This document shows positions 1-10,073 of a DNA stretch of 64,000 nt, one piece after another. A model generated the notes under the pieces. The model searched no databases. It had not been told where the DNA came from and was given only the letters and a program-made list of their open reading frames with translations. This stretch comes from Paulinella micropora (taxonomy: Eukaryota > Cercozoa > Imbricatea > Euglyphida > Paulinellidae), in the NCBI GenBank assembly GCA_019918135.1, contig WBZZ01006950.1, forward strand, positions 164,844-228,843. The letters are read 5' to 3'. The translations under genes and the position numbers were made by a program. The stretch's first letter is position 1. The number at the start of each line of letters is the position of its first letter.

Positions 1-536
1 AGGATATTGTATCATGACACAGACAGCGTAATATATACGACTAACAAAGAAATTAATCAGGTAGATGTAGAGACAGGCGATTTACTGGGAGATTGGACTG
101 ATGAATTAAAAGGAGCGAAAATAAAAACCTTTGTTGGAGGTGGCCCGAAGTGTTATGGATACTTATTAGATAATGGTAAGGCCAGTATGAAAGTAAAAGG
201 ATTTAGTATGAACTATGAAACGAAAAAAGCATTGAATTTACCAAATATGTTAAGTGTAATAAGTTTCGGGCTAGGTATTACGAACACTGAATTATTTGAG
301 AATGGTAAAAATGAACTGGCTGAATTGTTGGAGACTGATGAAGAATTACGGATTGCTAAGCGAATTGAGAAGTCTGGAAAAGTAGTTATAATAGAAAACA
401 ACAAGATAACACGAGACAAACAAAAGAAAAAATAACAAGCGAATACTTAGAAAAGATATTTAGTTTTACATATACGAAAAGACAAGTTATCGGAATTGTA
501 GAGAATGCGATTGAAACTGGACCTTTTGGATATTAA
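1..536 (+). pseudogene. polB: Protein-primed DNA polymerase B, C-terminal part
   Basis: The first residues contain YHDTDSVIY, the motif C palm signature (YxDTDS) of family B DNA polymerases. The downstream thumb-like region ends, after a change of frame near 400-430, in a C-terminus finishing ETGPFGY, which resembles the PFGY endings of Maverick polymerases. The first frame stops at 433-435; the continuing frame stops at 534-536. The N-terminal domains are beyond the window edge. In the family this enzyme copies the linear element from a terminal-protein primer. The frameshift makes this copy inactive unless it is a sequencing error in the A-rich stretch. Confidence 0.85.
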
Positions 537-599
537 AAAAAATAAAGATGATAAATAATTAATTTTTTCCATAAATTTTTTACCAATCTATATAGACCA

Positions 600-927
600 A
601 TGGCCACCCTCACAAGTCCCGAAGGGACGTTGACGCGACCCAAGGGGTCGCTCACCAGACTATCTGAAAAATTTGGACGACTTTCAATTGAGAAGAATAA
701 GGAATTCTTTTCAGTAAGAGATTTGCAACAGATGATTGATGAAGAAATCAAGGCAATTGAAAAAAGTAGAGAAGGAAAGCAGACCGATATTTTTCCATTT
801 GGTAAATACAAAGGAAAAAATTCAAGATGTTGCTACCATTGACAAACTATATCTTGAATGGGTTATGAAACAGCCGTGGTTTGATAAATTTACAGACATA
901 AAAAATGAAGTAAAAAAATATTTATAA
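600..927 (+). pseudogene. Small protein with ExoX-C-like FGKYKG domain, frameshifted
   Basis: The frame starting at the ATG at 600 runs to FPFGKYKGK and then leaves frame in an A6 run near 817. The alternative frame continues IQDVATIDKLYLEWV and ends EVKKYL with TAA at 925-927. The FGKYKGK...DPxYLxWL pattern is the short domain found at the C-terminus of exonuclease X-like proteins and in many viral small proteins. Its exact role is not known to me; a nucleic-acid-associated function is plausible. It directly follows polB on the same strand. The N-terminal part is unrecognised and Lys/Glu-rich. Confidence 0.55.
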
Positions 928-956
928 TAAAATAAAATAAAATCTTTATATATAAG

Positions 957-1432
957 ATGAGTGAACTCAACACCACTTAAATGAAATTGACAAATGGAAC
1001 CTTGACATTGAAATTAAGAAACCTTCAATTAAATGGACTAAACCTGACATTGTTTCTTTCTATGAGCAATACAAGCCAAGGGACTCCAACAAAGTTGAAG
1101 ATGCGTCCTTCGGACAGCACGACAATGTGAAAGTAGTTATTCAATTGGAGACCATAACGGACAAAGAAGAAAGCACACCTTTTAAGACAACTGATTTAAA
1201 AGAGACTAGTATCACAGAAATCAATGCTAATGTTGGCGGAGAAATAGCGAATGCTACATGTACAGAAGAAGGATGTATATTAAAGAAGACCAGCAAAATG
1301 AAACCGATATTTTTCTTCAATATGGTAAGTATAAAAAAACAAAAATCGAAGAAGTCACTAAGATTGATAAACCATACCTTGAATATTTAATTCAACAACC
1401 TTATTTTAATAATAAAGATGCAGTAAAAAAAA
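957..1432 (+). pseudogene. Second ExoX-C-like small protein, broken
   Basis: An AT-rich TATA-like stretch (943-955) precedes the ATG at 957, but the frame stops after seven codons. A shifted frame continues with KPDIVSFYEQYKP and an acidic linker. Another shift near 1290 leads to DIFLQYGKYKKTKIEEV followed by KPYLEYLIQQPYF. This repeats the FGKYKG...YLEW pattern of the preceding gene, so the two are tandem paralogues at divergent length. No intact stop is evident before the convergent minus-strand gene ending at 1477. Function unknown; the domain match is from the visible motif only. Confidence 0.45.
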
Positions 1433-1476
1433 CATTTGTGATGATATTACATCGTCTTCCATTAAATTTTTTTGCT

Positions 1477-2707
1477 TTATTGATCTTCTACGAAGTTAGC
1501 GATAATATTGACATTTCCTCCTCCACCAGCAGAGACAGACTTCTGCGTAAAAGTTAATACATCACTCGGCGATAGGTATATATCATAACTTCTAAGATTG
1601 ATTTGTTGAGTTGATTGAGAATTTACATATAGTTTAAAAATTGTTGTTCCGTTTGCGATAACACTCGCCTTTGTGTCAGTATCTACAATTGAATACTTAG
1701 AATCAACATCTGCAAAAACTGCTCCAGTTAGTGTTCCATTTAATACCATTCTGACAACATTCGACTTAGTATCTTTATTTGTAATACTTATCAAAGTTGG
1801 ATAAACATTTGAATAATTTGATAAATTAGCACCGCCCGCATCAAATACCGCTTTGTTTCTTATACTAATAATAGGACTTTCAGTGGTGTTTGCTGCTTTA
1901 CTTCCTTCCACTTCGTTTGTTATACTTGTGTTTATCGTATTCGTTCCCTCAATTAATAAAGTGGCACTCGCTGTTTTAAGAGTTTATATTCCAATCTTTG
2001 CATCATTTCTCATTACTGCAGTAAAAGGTCATGTCGTATTTCGCAGGCTTACATCATTATTAGCATTCGCATACTCAATCATATGAACTAATTGAAATAA
2101 TCCTGTTATGGGATTATCAATATAAAACTTAATAGCACCAAAACCTAAATATTGAAATTGAATTTGAAATAAATTTCCTTTGCTCCAGTCTAAGTTTGGC
2201 ATAGCATAATTTCCATCGCAAGGGTCGTCCCAGTCTGCTTGGTCAATTTAAACTGCGACACCTCCTTTACAATGTACAATACTCATTCCTTCTTGATTTT
2301 TGTGAAAATAAAATCCATCAACAAGATCATTTCCTATGAATAGTAATCTTTTGTATCATCCGTCGACCATAGAGCAGTAAAGCGGGCTAGGACACCCATT
2401 CCAGTTCTATATTTTATTCTCCTTTTACTTACCAGTCTAGCATCTGCCGTAGCATCAGCAGTTGCTTTCAATTTAGCCATATTATTCAAAAATGACACAG
2501 ACGATTTTGTTTCTGTTTTTGTCCATATCCTAGTATTAATTGTATATGGAAAGATTTCTTGTAAAACTGGTGTTAATTGACCTACTACTGCTTCACCAAA
2601 AGCGGTTTTGAATTATTTGTTTCAATATTACCATCATATCCAACACTGACATTTATAAATTCTCCGTCAGGATTTTCTGCGATTAAGTTTCTCTGGTGAG
2701 TTTTCAT
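1477..2707 (-). pseudogene. Putative PLV structural protein, multiply frameshifted
   Basis: Starting from an ATG at 2707, a continuous protein-like reading can be followed through several frame changes (near 2610, 2350-2240 and 1990) to a stop at 1477. Recognisable stretches include LTPVLQEIFPYTINTRIW, a segment describing a W-S-K-G-N-L-F-Q-I-Q-F-Q beta strand, and a Gly/Ser/Thr-rich beta C-terminal domain with SAGGGGNVNII near the end. It lies just downstream of the major capsid gene and in the same orientation, which suggests a virion component. I do not recognise a named family. The last 144 codons (1911-1477) are open. Confidence 0.5.
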
Positions 2708-2770
2708 TGTTTGTTCGTATATAAACAAAAAAATAAATCTAAATTTTTTAAAAATTTTTGTTTTGGCAGT

Positions 2771-4197
2771 CTATGAAATGGAAATTATATTTGACTTAAC
2801 CTGAACCTCCCGCTGAGTGATTGCTACACTTACATGCTGATGAGCATTATTCTGTGTAGTGCTAATGAACTCCCATCGTCTCTCATTTGAAAGGTCAAGC
2901 CCGCTAACTTCATTTTGGTCTTTGCTCCACAGCGGGCGGGTATTATCACATGTATCAACCCAGAACCAGTTGTATTGATACACATTTGAATTCATCAAAA
3001 CAGAACCTTCAAGTTTAGGTTTCAAGCACATATAATCTTCGAAGGTAGCGGGAAATATTTCAAATTCCTGAAGTCGTGCCCCGTCAAGTGTGGTGTGAAA
3101 ACTGGTAGTCTTAGCGTTTGCTCTGTTATCAATATCATAAGCGGTATTCTTGTTTTCTGTGTTGTTAAAGAGTGTGTGATAAATTTTCTTCAACCTTTTG
3201 CCGTGCCCAAGCGGAGAATAATGTTTTGTGTAGTGGATTGAGCGATGGAATTTTTATAAACATAAGGATAATCAATATTAAAACTCATACCTTCAGCACT
3301 TGCCACCTTTTGTTGATTAGTCTCTACAGCAAGGAACAAGTTAAGACTAGAAACAGTTACATTACCAGCGGCAGCCAAGCACTCCTCCACCAGGTGACGA
3401 AGCATCGTTATTGTAATAATAAATTTTAGGGGTCTGTTGCCATACAATCCTCATATTCAAAATCTCAGGAAACATAATAGTCTTATCAAGGGCGAAAATG
3501 GTATTGTAAAGCATGCAGAGATTAATCTTAACACTGATAGAAGGCTCAGCAGCAGTAGCTGCACCACCCGAGAAATACTTAGCCTCATTATATTCCACAT
3601 TAACAAGGCTATAGGTTCCTACAGTGCCATCGGTTAGAGCGGAATCGTCGTGGCGACGAGCATTTGTACTAGGCACTTTGTAGTATGTTTGAATTGCGTC
3701 TCTAGCAGTATCGTAGGCTACTGCAGTATCAATTGCTCGCCTTTCTGCTCTACTACCGATAGCAATCTTTCCTGCATTAAACTTTTGAAGCATACATCCC
3801 GCACCACTTCCATTATCGTGGTTTTCAAGTGTCAGAAAGTCCTTCATAGAAGTCTCAGCCTTCCAAATAATCTTCGTAAAATTACCAACTTCATTTACAT
3901 CACACAGATAAACACCGCTACGGGTTTGAAGTTGAATTTGTCTAATAGGAGCCAGACAATCCATATAGCATTTGTTATAGTTCGCTGCAATTACTGTGGG
4001 GCATAAGTAAAACTCAAGACAGAGCGGGCTTAGTTAAATGGCATGCTGATAAGGTCAAAGTTGTTTTCTTGTCATCCTGCGGTAGTAACAGTAATAGCTC
4101 CCGCACCTTCTCGCGGAGTTAGTTTATTCAAACGATACGAAGCACTGATCTAGTCAGTTCTAGAAAAGTCTAGTTCGCCTCTGTGTTGAGTTGGCAT
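2771..4197 (-). pseudogene. Major capsid protein (double jelly-roll type), broken
   Basis: The start MPTQHRGELDF at 4197 is followed by three in-frame stops (TAG, TGA, TAA) before about 4030. Frame changes near 4000, 3400 and 3190 link three open stretches (3964-3362, 3447-3190, 3193-2771). The mid part carries AAEPSISVKINLCMLYN and the C-terminal part SNVYQYNWFWVDTC, typical in position and composition of Polinton/PLV capsid proteins. Restored length would be about 475 residues, normal for the family. It follows the penton-like gene by about 180 bases on the same strand. Assignment rests on gene order and motifs; an HMM search would settle it. Confidence 0.75.
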
Positions 4198-4377
4198 TTT
4201 GTTTTTAGGTTTTTTGGCAGTTGTGAAAATTGACTAATTCACTGGAATATATTTATAGAAAAATTAAATATTAAAATAAATATTTAAATCCCTACCTCAC
4301 CTTTAACAAATTAAAAAATGATGTAAATAAATTAAAATAATTAGTCTCTCTGTAAATTAATAACGTCATAACGACTC

Positions 4378-5103
4378 CTAAACATTAAGATTTATAGCCT
4401 GATCGTTTTCGTCTGTAAGATAAAACCTATGTACATTATTTGAACTGGCTGATAATTTCTTACCATACTCAGACCCACTTCCGTCGTATATAATGGCACC
4501 AAATGGAATTTCGTTGGCTGTGTATATTTCTTGTAGCACATGATTATCTCCTTCACCAACTAAGTCCGATTGAAGGTGTAAAGTCTTTTCGCCAGTTAGA
4601 ATAATTACGTTTGGTGATTTAACAAAATTATTAGCAAAGAAATATGTTGAATTTCTATCAAAACCCATTACTTCGTGAATACGGGTATCATCATCAAATA
4701 TAAACCGCGGTTGAATACCTCCGTTATTTGAAACACTGAATGTTAATTTGCCATCCTCTGGGTCTATGTTGGTATTATTACTGGATACAACATAAGTATA
4801 ATTATTTGGGCTGTCTGCGGTTAGCACCTACGACAACTTATTTTTTAGATTGTTCATTGTGTAGTTTCCCTCAGGTATCGTAATTAAAGCATCATACCCG
4901 TCTTCGGATAATGTAAAAGTATTATATGGTGAAGCCACCGAATAATACGACTTCGGCACATAGATATAAAGAATTTTACAATATGTGGGATTGTCTAACC
5001 CCTTCATATTGACTTCGTGTGTGAAGTCGCTGTCTGTGCCAGTTATTCGGTTTTTGCTGTGGATATAGTAAATACCCGAACTTCTTCCACCTTTGTAATC
5101 CAT
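4378..5103 (-). pseudogene. Minor capsid (penton-like) protein with internal amber codon
   Basis: Translation from the ATG at 5103 gives about 241 codons in one frame, interrupted only by a TAG at 4828-4830. The N-terminal half has the pattern of PLV minor capsid proteins: a native-strand region ending in KILYIYVPKSYYSV and then ITIPEGNYTMNNL, the conserved 'I.IP.GNY....L' strand. The second half continues with jelly-roll-like strands. Immediately downstream lies the major capsid gene. A single substitution would explain the break. In the family it forms the fivefold vertices of the capsid. Confidence 0.72.
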
Positions 5104-5109
5104 GATATA

Positions 5110-5717
5110 TTATACGAATAATTTTTGGACATCTTCAAAACTATATAAATTATTTATGTGGTTTTGTGTTTTATTATGTCTATTTCTTTTACAAATAGTC
5201 AATTCAACACCACAGTCACAAATGTATTTTCTTTGTTGTCTCTCTTTTTCTTTACCTTTATTTTTACATCTATATTTTTTTGTCTTACTCACTTTTTTCT
5301 TTTTTATGTTCTAAATCATATTTCTTTTGTTTTTCACATAACTCCTTTCTTCTTTGTTCTTTATAATAATTATTTTTCCAATATTTCAGTTTTATTTTCT
5401 TGGCAGTATTCTACCTTTTCCCTTCCCGCAATACGTTTATTCACACAATCTAGTTTTCTAATATGATTACCTTCTTGTTTAAGTAATTCCATTTTGTTAT
5501 CACACGGAAATAATTTAACTAATTCAATGTAGGCATCATCATATTTAATAATTTCAAAAGACGATGTGTATTTTGACTTCCCATTCATCCAACTTTTATA
5601 ATTTTGCTTATGAGTATAAAATCTTTTATACAGAGGTTGAGTAGTTGAACCAATATAAATTTGGTTTGTTTGGTGAGACCTGATTGAATAAATCTTTCCT
5701 TGTTGGTAGTCTGGCAT
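5110..5717 (-). pseudogene. GIY-YIG endonuclease with C-terminal zinc finger, frameshifted
   Basis: The N-terminus carries KIYSIRSHQTNQIYIGS followed by LYKRFYTHK, the GIY-YIG core with the usual conserved Arg. The frame breaks near 5370 and again near 5290. The last segment holds CDCGVELTICKRNRHNKTQNH, a C2H2-like finger commonly fused to this nuclease in giant viruses and virophages. An AT-rich, Lys-rich linker joins them. Such nucleases act in homing or recombination. This copy would need two frame corrections to be expressed whole. Confidence 0.8.
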
Positions 5718-5742
5718 AGTCGTTTAATATCTGTTTCATAAT

Positions 5743-7515
5743 TTATATGTAGGTGTCAAAGCCATATCCATTCTGTGCTTTTAATTTCTCCGCTTCTTCT
5801 TCTTTCAAGTCTGTATAGCCACTGGCGAATTTAAATCGATTAGCTTTCGCTCGCTCCATCAAAAATCTCATGCTACGCCAACCACAAGTTGAGGAAGTAT
5901 CGCTCTGTTGTTTTACTTGATTAACCTTTATTAATAGATAACTATCTGGCTTACTTTTATCGATAAGTTGTTTCATTTGTTGTTGAAAGTCTTCAGTTGG
6001 CTCGTAAAGTGCTAAAGGGTCGTATATCTCTATACTTCTATCGCCATCTAAAGAGCAGTAAACCGCCATCCAATGTGCTCCGGGTTGCGAACTTTTTTGG
6101 GTATTCAAAATAAATCCATATCGCTTTCTGCTTCCGGGCTTCAATTTGTAGATTTCATCACTGGCTATTGCTCCGAGATACCATCCATATTTTTTCATTA
6201 TGTCGTCTATTTCATTAGTCATTAGTCCCCGTCCCTCTCCTTTCTGTATGGATTGCTCTTGCTGTTGCTCCTCTTGCTGTTGTTGCTGTGGCTCCTCTTG
6301 CTGGTGCTCTAATGATGTGGTAATAGTTGTCTCCGCGACGCTCGGGGGTATGGTAGGGGGTGAAACCCCCTCCGTGGGCATTCCCTCGTCAATATTCAAA
6401 TCATTTGAAACTTGTTTATCTACATTTGGGTCTATAGTCATTTTGCTAGTTAGAGTTTTTACAAAGTCCTTTTTATTCATTGTGTGCCTCCAATGATTGC
6501 GGGATAGGTATTTTTTAATTGCTTTTATTGAAAATACCTTATCAATTAATTCTTCTAATGTCTTTGCTCCATTCCCTTTTTGTTCATTAATACCCATATA
6601 CTCTTCATATCTAGCATAATCCGCTACTTTTCTTTTCAAGTTTTCCTTTTCATTTCCAACATCAATATTAAACCTTTTAATCATGTTAATTTTCCACTTT
6701 GAAGTGTCTTTGTAATTTAATTTTTTATGTCCATCACTATCTAGTCTCTTTTTTAAAGCCTGTGCTAACTCTTTTATAGTAATGTTTGGGTGATAAGTTT
6801 TTGAAAATGCAGAGATTAAAAATTGATTAATTTGTAAATTTTCAAAATGCTTACCCTTTTCTTCTGCTTTCTTTTCTTCCTTTTCAAGTTTTTCTTTATA
6901 TTCTTCTGCTAACTTTTTCTGTTCCTCTAAAGATGACGCTGTGGCTATAGCCGTCTGAATATCTTGACTGGCTTTTTGTAAGTCTTTACGACTCATCTTT
7001 TTTATGAACTTATCTGTATATCCTGCTAAATTTAGTGTTTCATATCTTTCTGCTTTTGCTTTTTTTTCTTCCTCATATTGCTCTTTCGTTTTCAATGGTG
7101 CTTCATCTCCTAAATTAGGTAATGACGGTGCTTGTGGTGGTGCTCCTAATGGCTGCGCTTGTGGCTGTCCCTGCTTCGGTGGCATAATATATTGATATTG
7201 TGGTGGCGGTGGTAATGCTTGTATCCTATTTTTTCTGTTTTCTTCATATTTTACATCTTCTATGAGTTTTTGCTCCCTTCTTAGTTCTCTGGCTTTTTGT
7301 TCTTGTCGTTCATCAATATCCGCTAGTTCTCTTTTATGTTCCCTATCCATCATATCTTGTCTTTCCTTAGCATCTGCTATGTCTTTTCGTTCTAGCCTTT
7401 TCTTTTCTTCTTCTATCTCATCCCTTTTCTTCTTTTCCTTTGCTTCCTCGTCATGTATTAACTTATATTTTTTTCTGTAAGTTGCTTTGTATCTGGTTTC
7501 GGTTCTCGTGTTCAA
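5743..7515 (-). CDS. Adenain-like cysteine protease with long coiled-coil N-terminus
   Basis: An open frame of 590 codons. The C-terminal 150 residues hold the catalytic pattern of the adenovirus/Ulp1-type protease: His in GAHWMAVY, Asp in IEIYDPLA, a downstream Gln, and the nucleophile Cys in SSTCGWRSMRF. The first 250 residues are highly charged heptad-like Lys/Glu/Arg sequence with a Pro/Gln-rich patch (PPPPQYQYIMPPKQGQPQ), followed by a helical middle region and a poly-Gln stretch. The family processes capsid proteins during maturation; typical adenains are about 200 residues, so the long N-terminal arm is notable and may be a scaffold or core protein fused to the protease. The start at 7515 overlaps the upstream gene by 53 bases, so the true N-terminus may be elsewhere. 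Confidence 0.85.
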   Translation of the reverse strand: MNTRTETRYKATYRKKYKLIHDEEAKEKKKRDEIEEEKKRLERKDIADAKERQDMMDREHKRELADIDERQEQKARELRREQKLIEDVKYEENRKNRIQALPPPPQYQYIMPPKQGQPQAQPLGAPPQAPSLPNLGDEAPLKTKEQYEEEKKAKAERYETLNLAGYTDKFIKKMSRKDLQKASQDIQTAIATASSLEEQKKLAEEYKEKLEKEEKKAEEKGKHFENLQINQFLISAFSKTYHPNITIKELAQALKKRLDSDGHKKLNYKDTSKWKINMIKRFNIDVGNEKENLKRKVADYARYEEYMGINEQKGNGAKTLEELIDKVFSIKAIKKYLSRNHWRHTMNKKDFVKTLTSKMTIDPNVDKQVSNDLNIDEGMPTEGVSPPTIPPSVAETTITTSLEHQQEEPQQQQQEEQQQEQSIQKGEGRGLMTNEIDDIMKKYGWYLGAIASDEIYKLKPGSRKRYGFILNTQKSSQPGAHWMAVYCSLDGDRSIEIYDPLALYEPTEDFQQQMKQLIDKSKPDSYLLIKVNQVKQQSDTSSTCGWRSMRFLMERAKANRFKFASGYTDLKEEEAEKLKAQNGYGFDTYI

Positions 7516-7762
7516 GACGATTGAAATCAGATTTGATTATTTTTTCCCTTGGTTTGCGGCCCTGCCTTTGTGGCCTCGGCTTACCAATATATTTCAAAAA
7601 CAACTTAACAATTTGAAGTGTGCTCATATCATTTGTTTTCTTACCAAAATTAAGATAATATTTTTTACCCTTCTGGATAATATAAGGTCTCCCGCTCTTA
7701 TTCGTATACACTCGCGGGGGTCTTACCTTAGCCTTTTTCTTATTAGTCTTAGCCGAACCCAT
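7463..7762 (-). CDS. Small basic protein upstream of the protease
   Basis: A 99-codon open frame, rich in Lys/Arg (KKAKVRPPRVYTNKSGRPY) with a short ordered part around MSTLQIVKLFLKYIG. It overlaps the protease frame by 53 bases in another frame, and both frames look similar in composition there. One possibility is that the two are a single gene split by a frameshift; the other is a separate DNA-binding core protein. No family recognised. An AT-rich promoter-like stretch lies just upstream (about 7820-7850). Confidence 0.6.
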   Translation of the reverse strand: MGSAKTNKKKAKVRPPRVYTNKSGRPYIIQKGKKYYLNFGKKTNDMSTLQIVKLFLKYIGKPRPQRQGRKPREKIIKSDFNRLEHENRNQIQSNLQKKI

Positions 7763-7911
7763 TGTATAGATAGTTTAGAATTGCGCTTCGTGCTTTCGCA
7801 CTCTCACTTATTCTAAACCATCGTTTTTTTATTTGGGGAAAAATTAATCTGTTTTCGATGGTTATCAACAAACGGGAGTTGCGTTAGCAACGAGAGTGTA
7901 GTTGATAGCTA

Positions 7912-8223
7912 TCAGCGAAACTTTACAGCACCTCCTCGTTGCTTACCATAACCAAGTTTTGTGGCGGTAGACCCAATACGAGACGCATATGGAACCCCGA
8001 CATCGCCAAGAGCATTAGCGGTCTTTGAAATAATCTTGTTATCGCGAAGGAATTTATTAACAGCCATTGCGGTTTTTCCGACCTTAGCCCAGTTAATCTT
8101 TCCTCCCTTTTGACCACATCCCTTCTTCTTAGTTTTCTTTTTTCCTCCCTTCTGTGGCATTGATGGATTGTATCCGATGTTATATCCTGATGGTTGTGAA
8201 ATTATCACGGGTGATACTGGCAT
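7912..8223 (-). CDS. pX/pVI-like basic minor virion protein
   Basis: A 103-codon intact frame. A Gly/Lys stretch (QKGGKKKTKKKGCGQKGGK) precedes an amphipathic helix region (TAMAVNKFLRDNKIISK) and ends KQRGGAVKFR. This layout, a Lys-rich arm, a short 'NKFLRDNKIISKTANAL' segment and a terminal G-G motif that could be a protease site, resembles the small adenovirus pX-like proteins of PLVs. It sits between protease and ATPase on the same strand, consistent with a morphogenesis cluster. Family assignment is by composition and context. Confidence 0.65.
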   Translation of the reverse strand: MPVSPVIISQPSGYNIGYNPSMPQKGGKKKTKKKGCGQKGGKINWAKVGKTAMAVNKFLRDNKIISKTANALGDVGVPYASRIGSTATKLGYGKQRGGAVKFR

Positions 8224-8283
8224 ATATTAGAAAGACTTTAAAAATCTTTTCAGCAAAAAAAAAAAAAAAAAATTCTAAAAATA

Positions 8284-9096
8284 TTATTTCATACGATAGG
8301 CAAAATTTTTCCGTAATTCATCATCAACACTTGAGACATAAAGAAAATTAAATCTCTCCTTTGTAGCCTCGTGATACTTTTGAAGAAAATAATCAAAGTC
8401 GAAAGATAAGTCTAAGTGTTTATACACGCGTTCCATTTTATTCTGAGACTGGCCTGGAAAGATTAATAAGTAATCTAACTGCTTAATTGCTTCTGGCCGT
8501 AGGTCGTTCAGATACTGACTTGACATAATCACCTGACTTTTATATTGTCTGTTCTTTTTTAACAAATCGCTTACGGACTTATCTCTTAATCCACTTCCTA
8601 AATCGTCCAAAATAAAAACAACCTCTGGTGAAATATACTTACTTGGTCTCTCTTTCTTCTCACCACCTTCTTCTTTTTTCTTTTCATTTCCGAAATAAAG
8701 AAATTGTGGTTTCTCCATCGGTTCTTCATCTTTGATTTCTTCTTCGTGTTGCTCGTCCTGTCTGTTCAGTTTGTCAAGTTCATAGTCTATCACATTTACA
8801 CCATCTGATTTAAGAAAGGTATATATTGCCATTGGGTTTCCCCTGTTCTTAAAGTGCTTTACCATTGCTTTATAAATGTAGTCCTTGTGTATTGTTGAAG
8901 CGATAATGACAATACTGGTTTTTCTGTCTGTAGTCCGTTTCAGTATTTCAAAGAGTGCTGTTGTTTTCCCACTCTTCTTACGGGCAAGTAGAAATATATT
9001 TGCATATGGCTCGAATAATTTATAACCCTTGGCTTTTTTGTTTCCATCCCCCTCTTGTTTTACTGGCTTCACCTTGACATTGTTAATCTTAAGCAT
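8284..9096 (-). CDS. FtsK/HerA-type genome-packaging ATPase
   Basis: An intact frame of 270 codons. Walker A is ARKKSGKTTALFEIL near residue 38; the first glycine is replaced by Ala, as seen in some PLV and virophage ATPases. Walker B is VVFILDDLGSG near residue 160, followed by a Gln-rich sensor-like SSQYLNDL. An acidic Lys/Glu linker separates the two. In the family it pumps DNA into the preformed capsid. The next gene toward lower coordinates is the pX-like protein, 60 bases away across a poly-A tract. Length is normal. Confidence 0.9.
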   Translation of the reverse strand: MLKINNVKVKPVKQEGDGNKKAKGYKLFEPYANIFLLARKKSGKTTALFEILKRTTDRKTSIVIIASTIHKDYIYKAMVKHFKNRGNPMAIYTFLKSDGVNVIDYELDKLNRQDEQHEEEIKDEEPMEKPQFLYFGNEKKKEEGGEKKERPSKYISPEVVFILDDLGSGLRDKSVSDLLKKNRQYKSQVIMSSQYLNDLRPEAIKQLDYLLIFPGQSQNKMERVYKHLDLSFDFDYFLQKYHEATKERFNFLYVSSVDDELRKNFAYRMK

Positions 9097-9105
9097 TATA
9101 TATTA

Positions 9106-9491
9106 TTATCCTAAAAACTCTAAGCACACAACAATTCTTCCCGCTAAATTTCCTGTATCAATATTTCCGCTGTCAGTTTCAAGGACTTTAAGTGTATATT
9201 GTCCGTCTGACCAATTTACTATACCCAAATTATAACTGAGGTTTGAAATGTTGCTATATTACTATCTGCAAATGTGCCGATAATTCCAATTCTGTCCATA
9301 TTAAGAATTCTGATTTTGGTTTCCGTCTGGTCGTTCATATAGTGGATAAACTTATTAGTGCCTTCTGTTTCCTTGTCATCTTTTCGTCGTTTGTTTTTTG
9401 TTTGCTTGCTTCTTCTTCTTCTTTGCCTCATCTTTGTTTGTCACTGGCTCCTCTTGCTCTGAACATTCATTTTGGTTGGTGTGAATGACAT
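9106..9491 (-). pseudogene. Unrecognised small PLV protein, frameshifted
   Basis: Two frames are needed: a Lys/Gln-rich start, then IGIIGTFADSNIATFQTS, a frame change near 9240, and then NLGIVNWSDGQYTLKVLE to a stop at 9106-9108. The second half looks like a beta-rich domain ending in a conserved-looking VVCLEFLG. It lies directly upstream of the ATPase on the same strand and could be a minor virion protein. No family recognised; the start is uncertain because no single frame covers it. Confidence 0.4.
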
Positions 9492-9720
9492 TTGAATATT
9501 TTTATTAAATGATTTGCTTCCAACAAAATCTGCGACTTTTACTTACCGGTAAGCGAAAAAAAGAATGAATCGTGTGCTTATTGTATAAAGCAAGGGGTAG
9601 ATACAGGGTTTAAGTGTTTTCATAAATAACTGAAATAATATGTGTCGTAGTTTTGATGAGGCTTTGCCTTTAATGTGTGTTGGCGATAATAGATGGTATA
9701 TGACACATACCTATGAATGC

Positions 9721-10073
9721 TCACTTCTTACTTGAAGAAGGCGATGGAAGGCAGATACCAATAAGCAATGTCAAAATTCTGACATAAGTATTAGCAGCCT
9801 CACAAGGTAAGTTCTTTTCAGATAGCCTCACGATACAAAGGGTTATAATGGCAATAATGATACCCATTTGAAATAAATACTTAATAAGTCGGCTGTCGGT
9901 CGGTCTGTTTTTTATACAACAACAATTCCAGTTATCTTCCAATTCGTGCTCTACTTTTTTTCCTCAGTCTTTAGTTCTACTTCAAGAACACGAGACTTTA
10001 ATTCGGGAGTTAGTTCGCCATCCATATCCATAATAGGCGGGGGTCTGTGAAGTCTAGTTGTATTATTGGACAT
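9721..10073 (-). pseudogene. Single-pass membrane protein of the PLV, frameshifted in an A7 run
   Basis: The ATG at 10073 overlaps the stop of the fibre gene (ATGTCCAATAA). The first part reads PPPIMDMDGELTPELKSRVL. In a run of seven A (about 9955-9961) the frame breaks; the next frame continues with EDNWNCCCIKNRPTDSR, a hydrophobic helix (MGIIIAIITLCIV) and a second hydrophobic stretch ending LLIGICLPSPSSSKK. Small membrane proteins of this layout recur in PLVs and virophages. One extra A would restore a protein of about 118 residues, so this break is a good candidate for a sequencing error. Confidence 0.55.
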
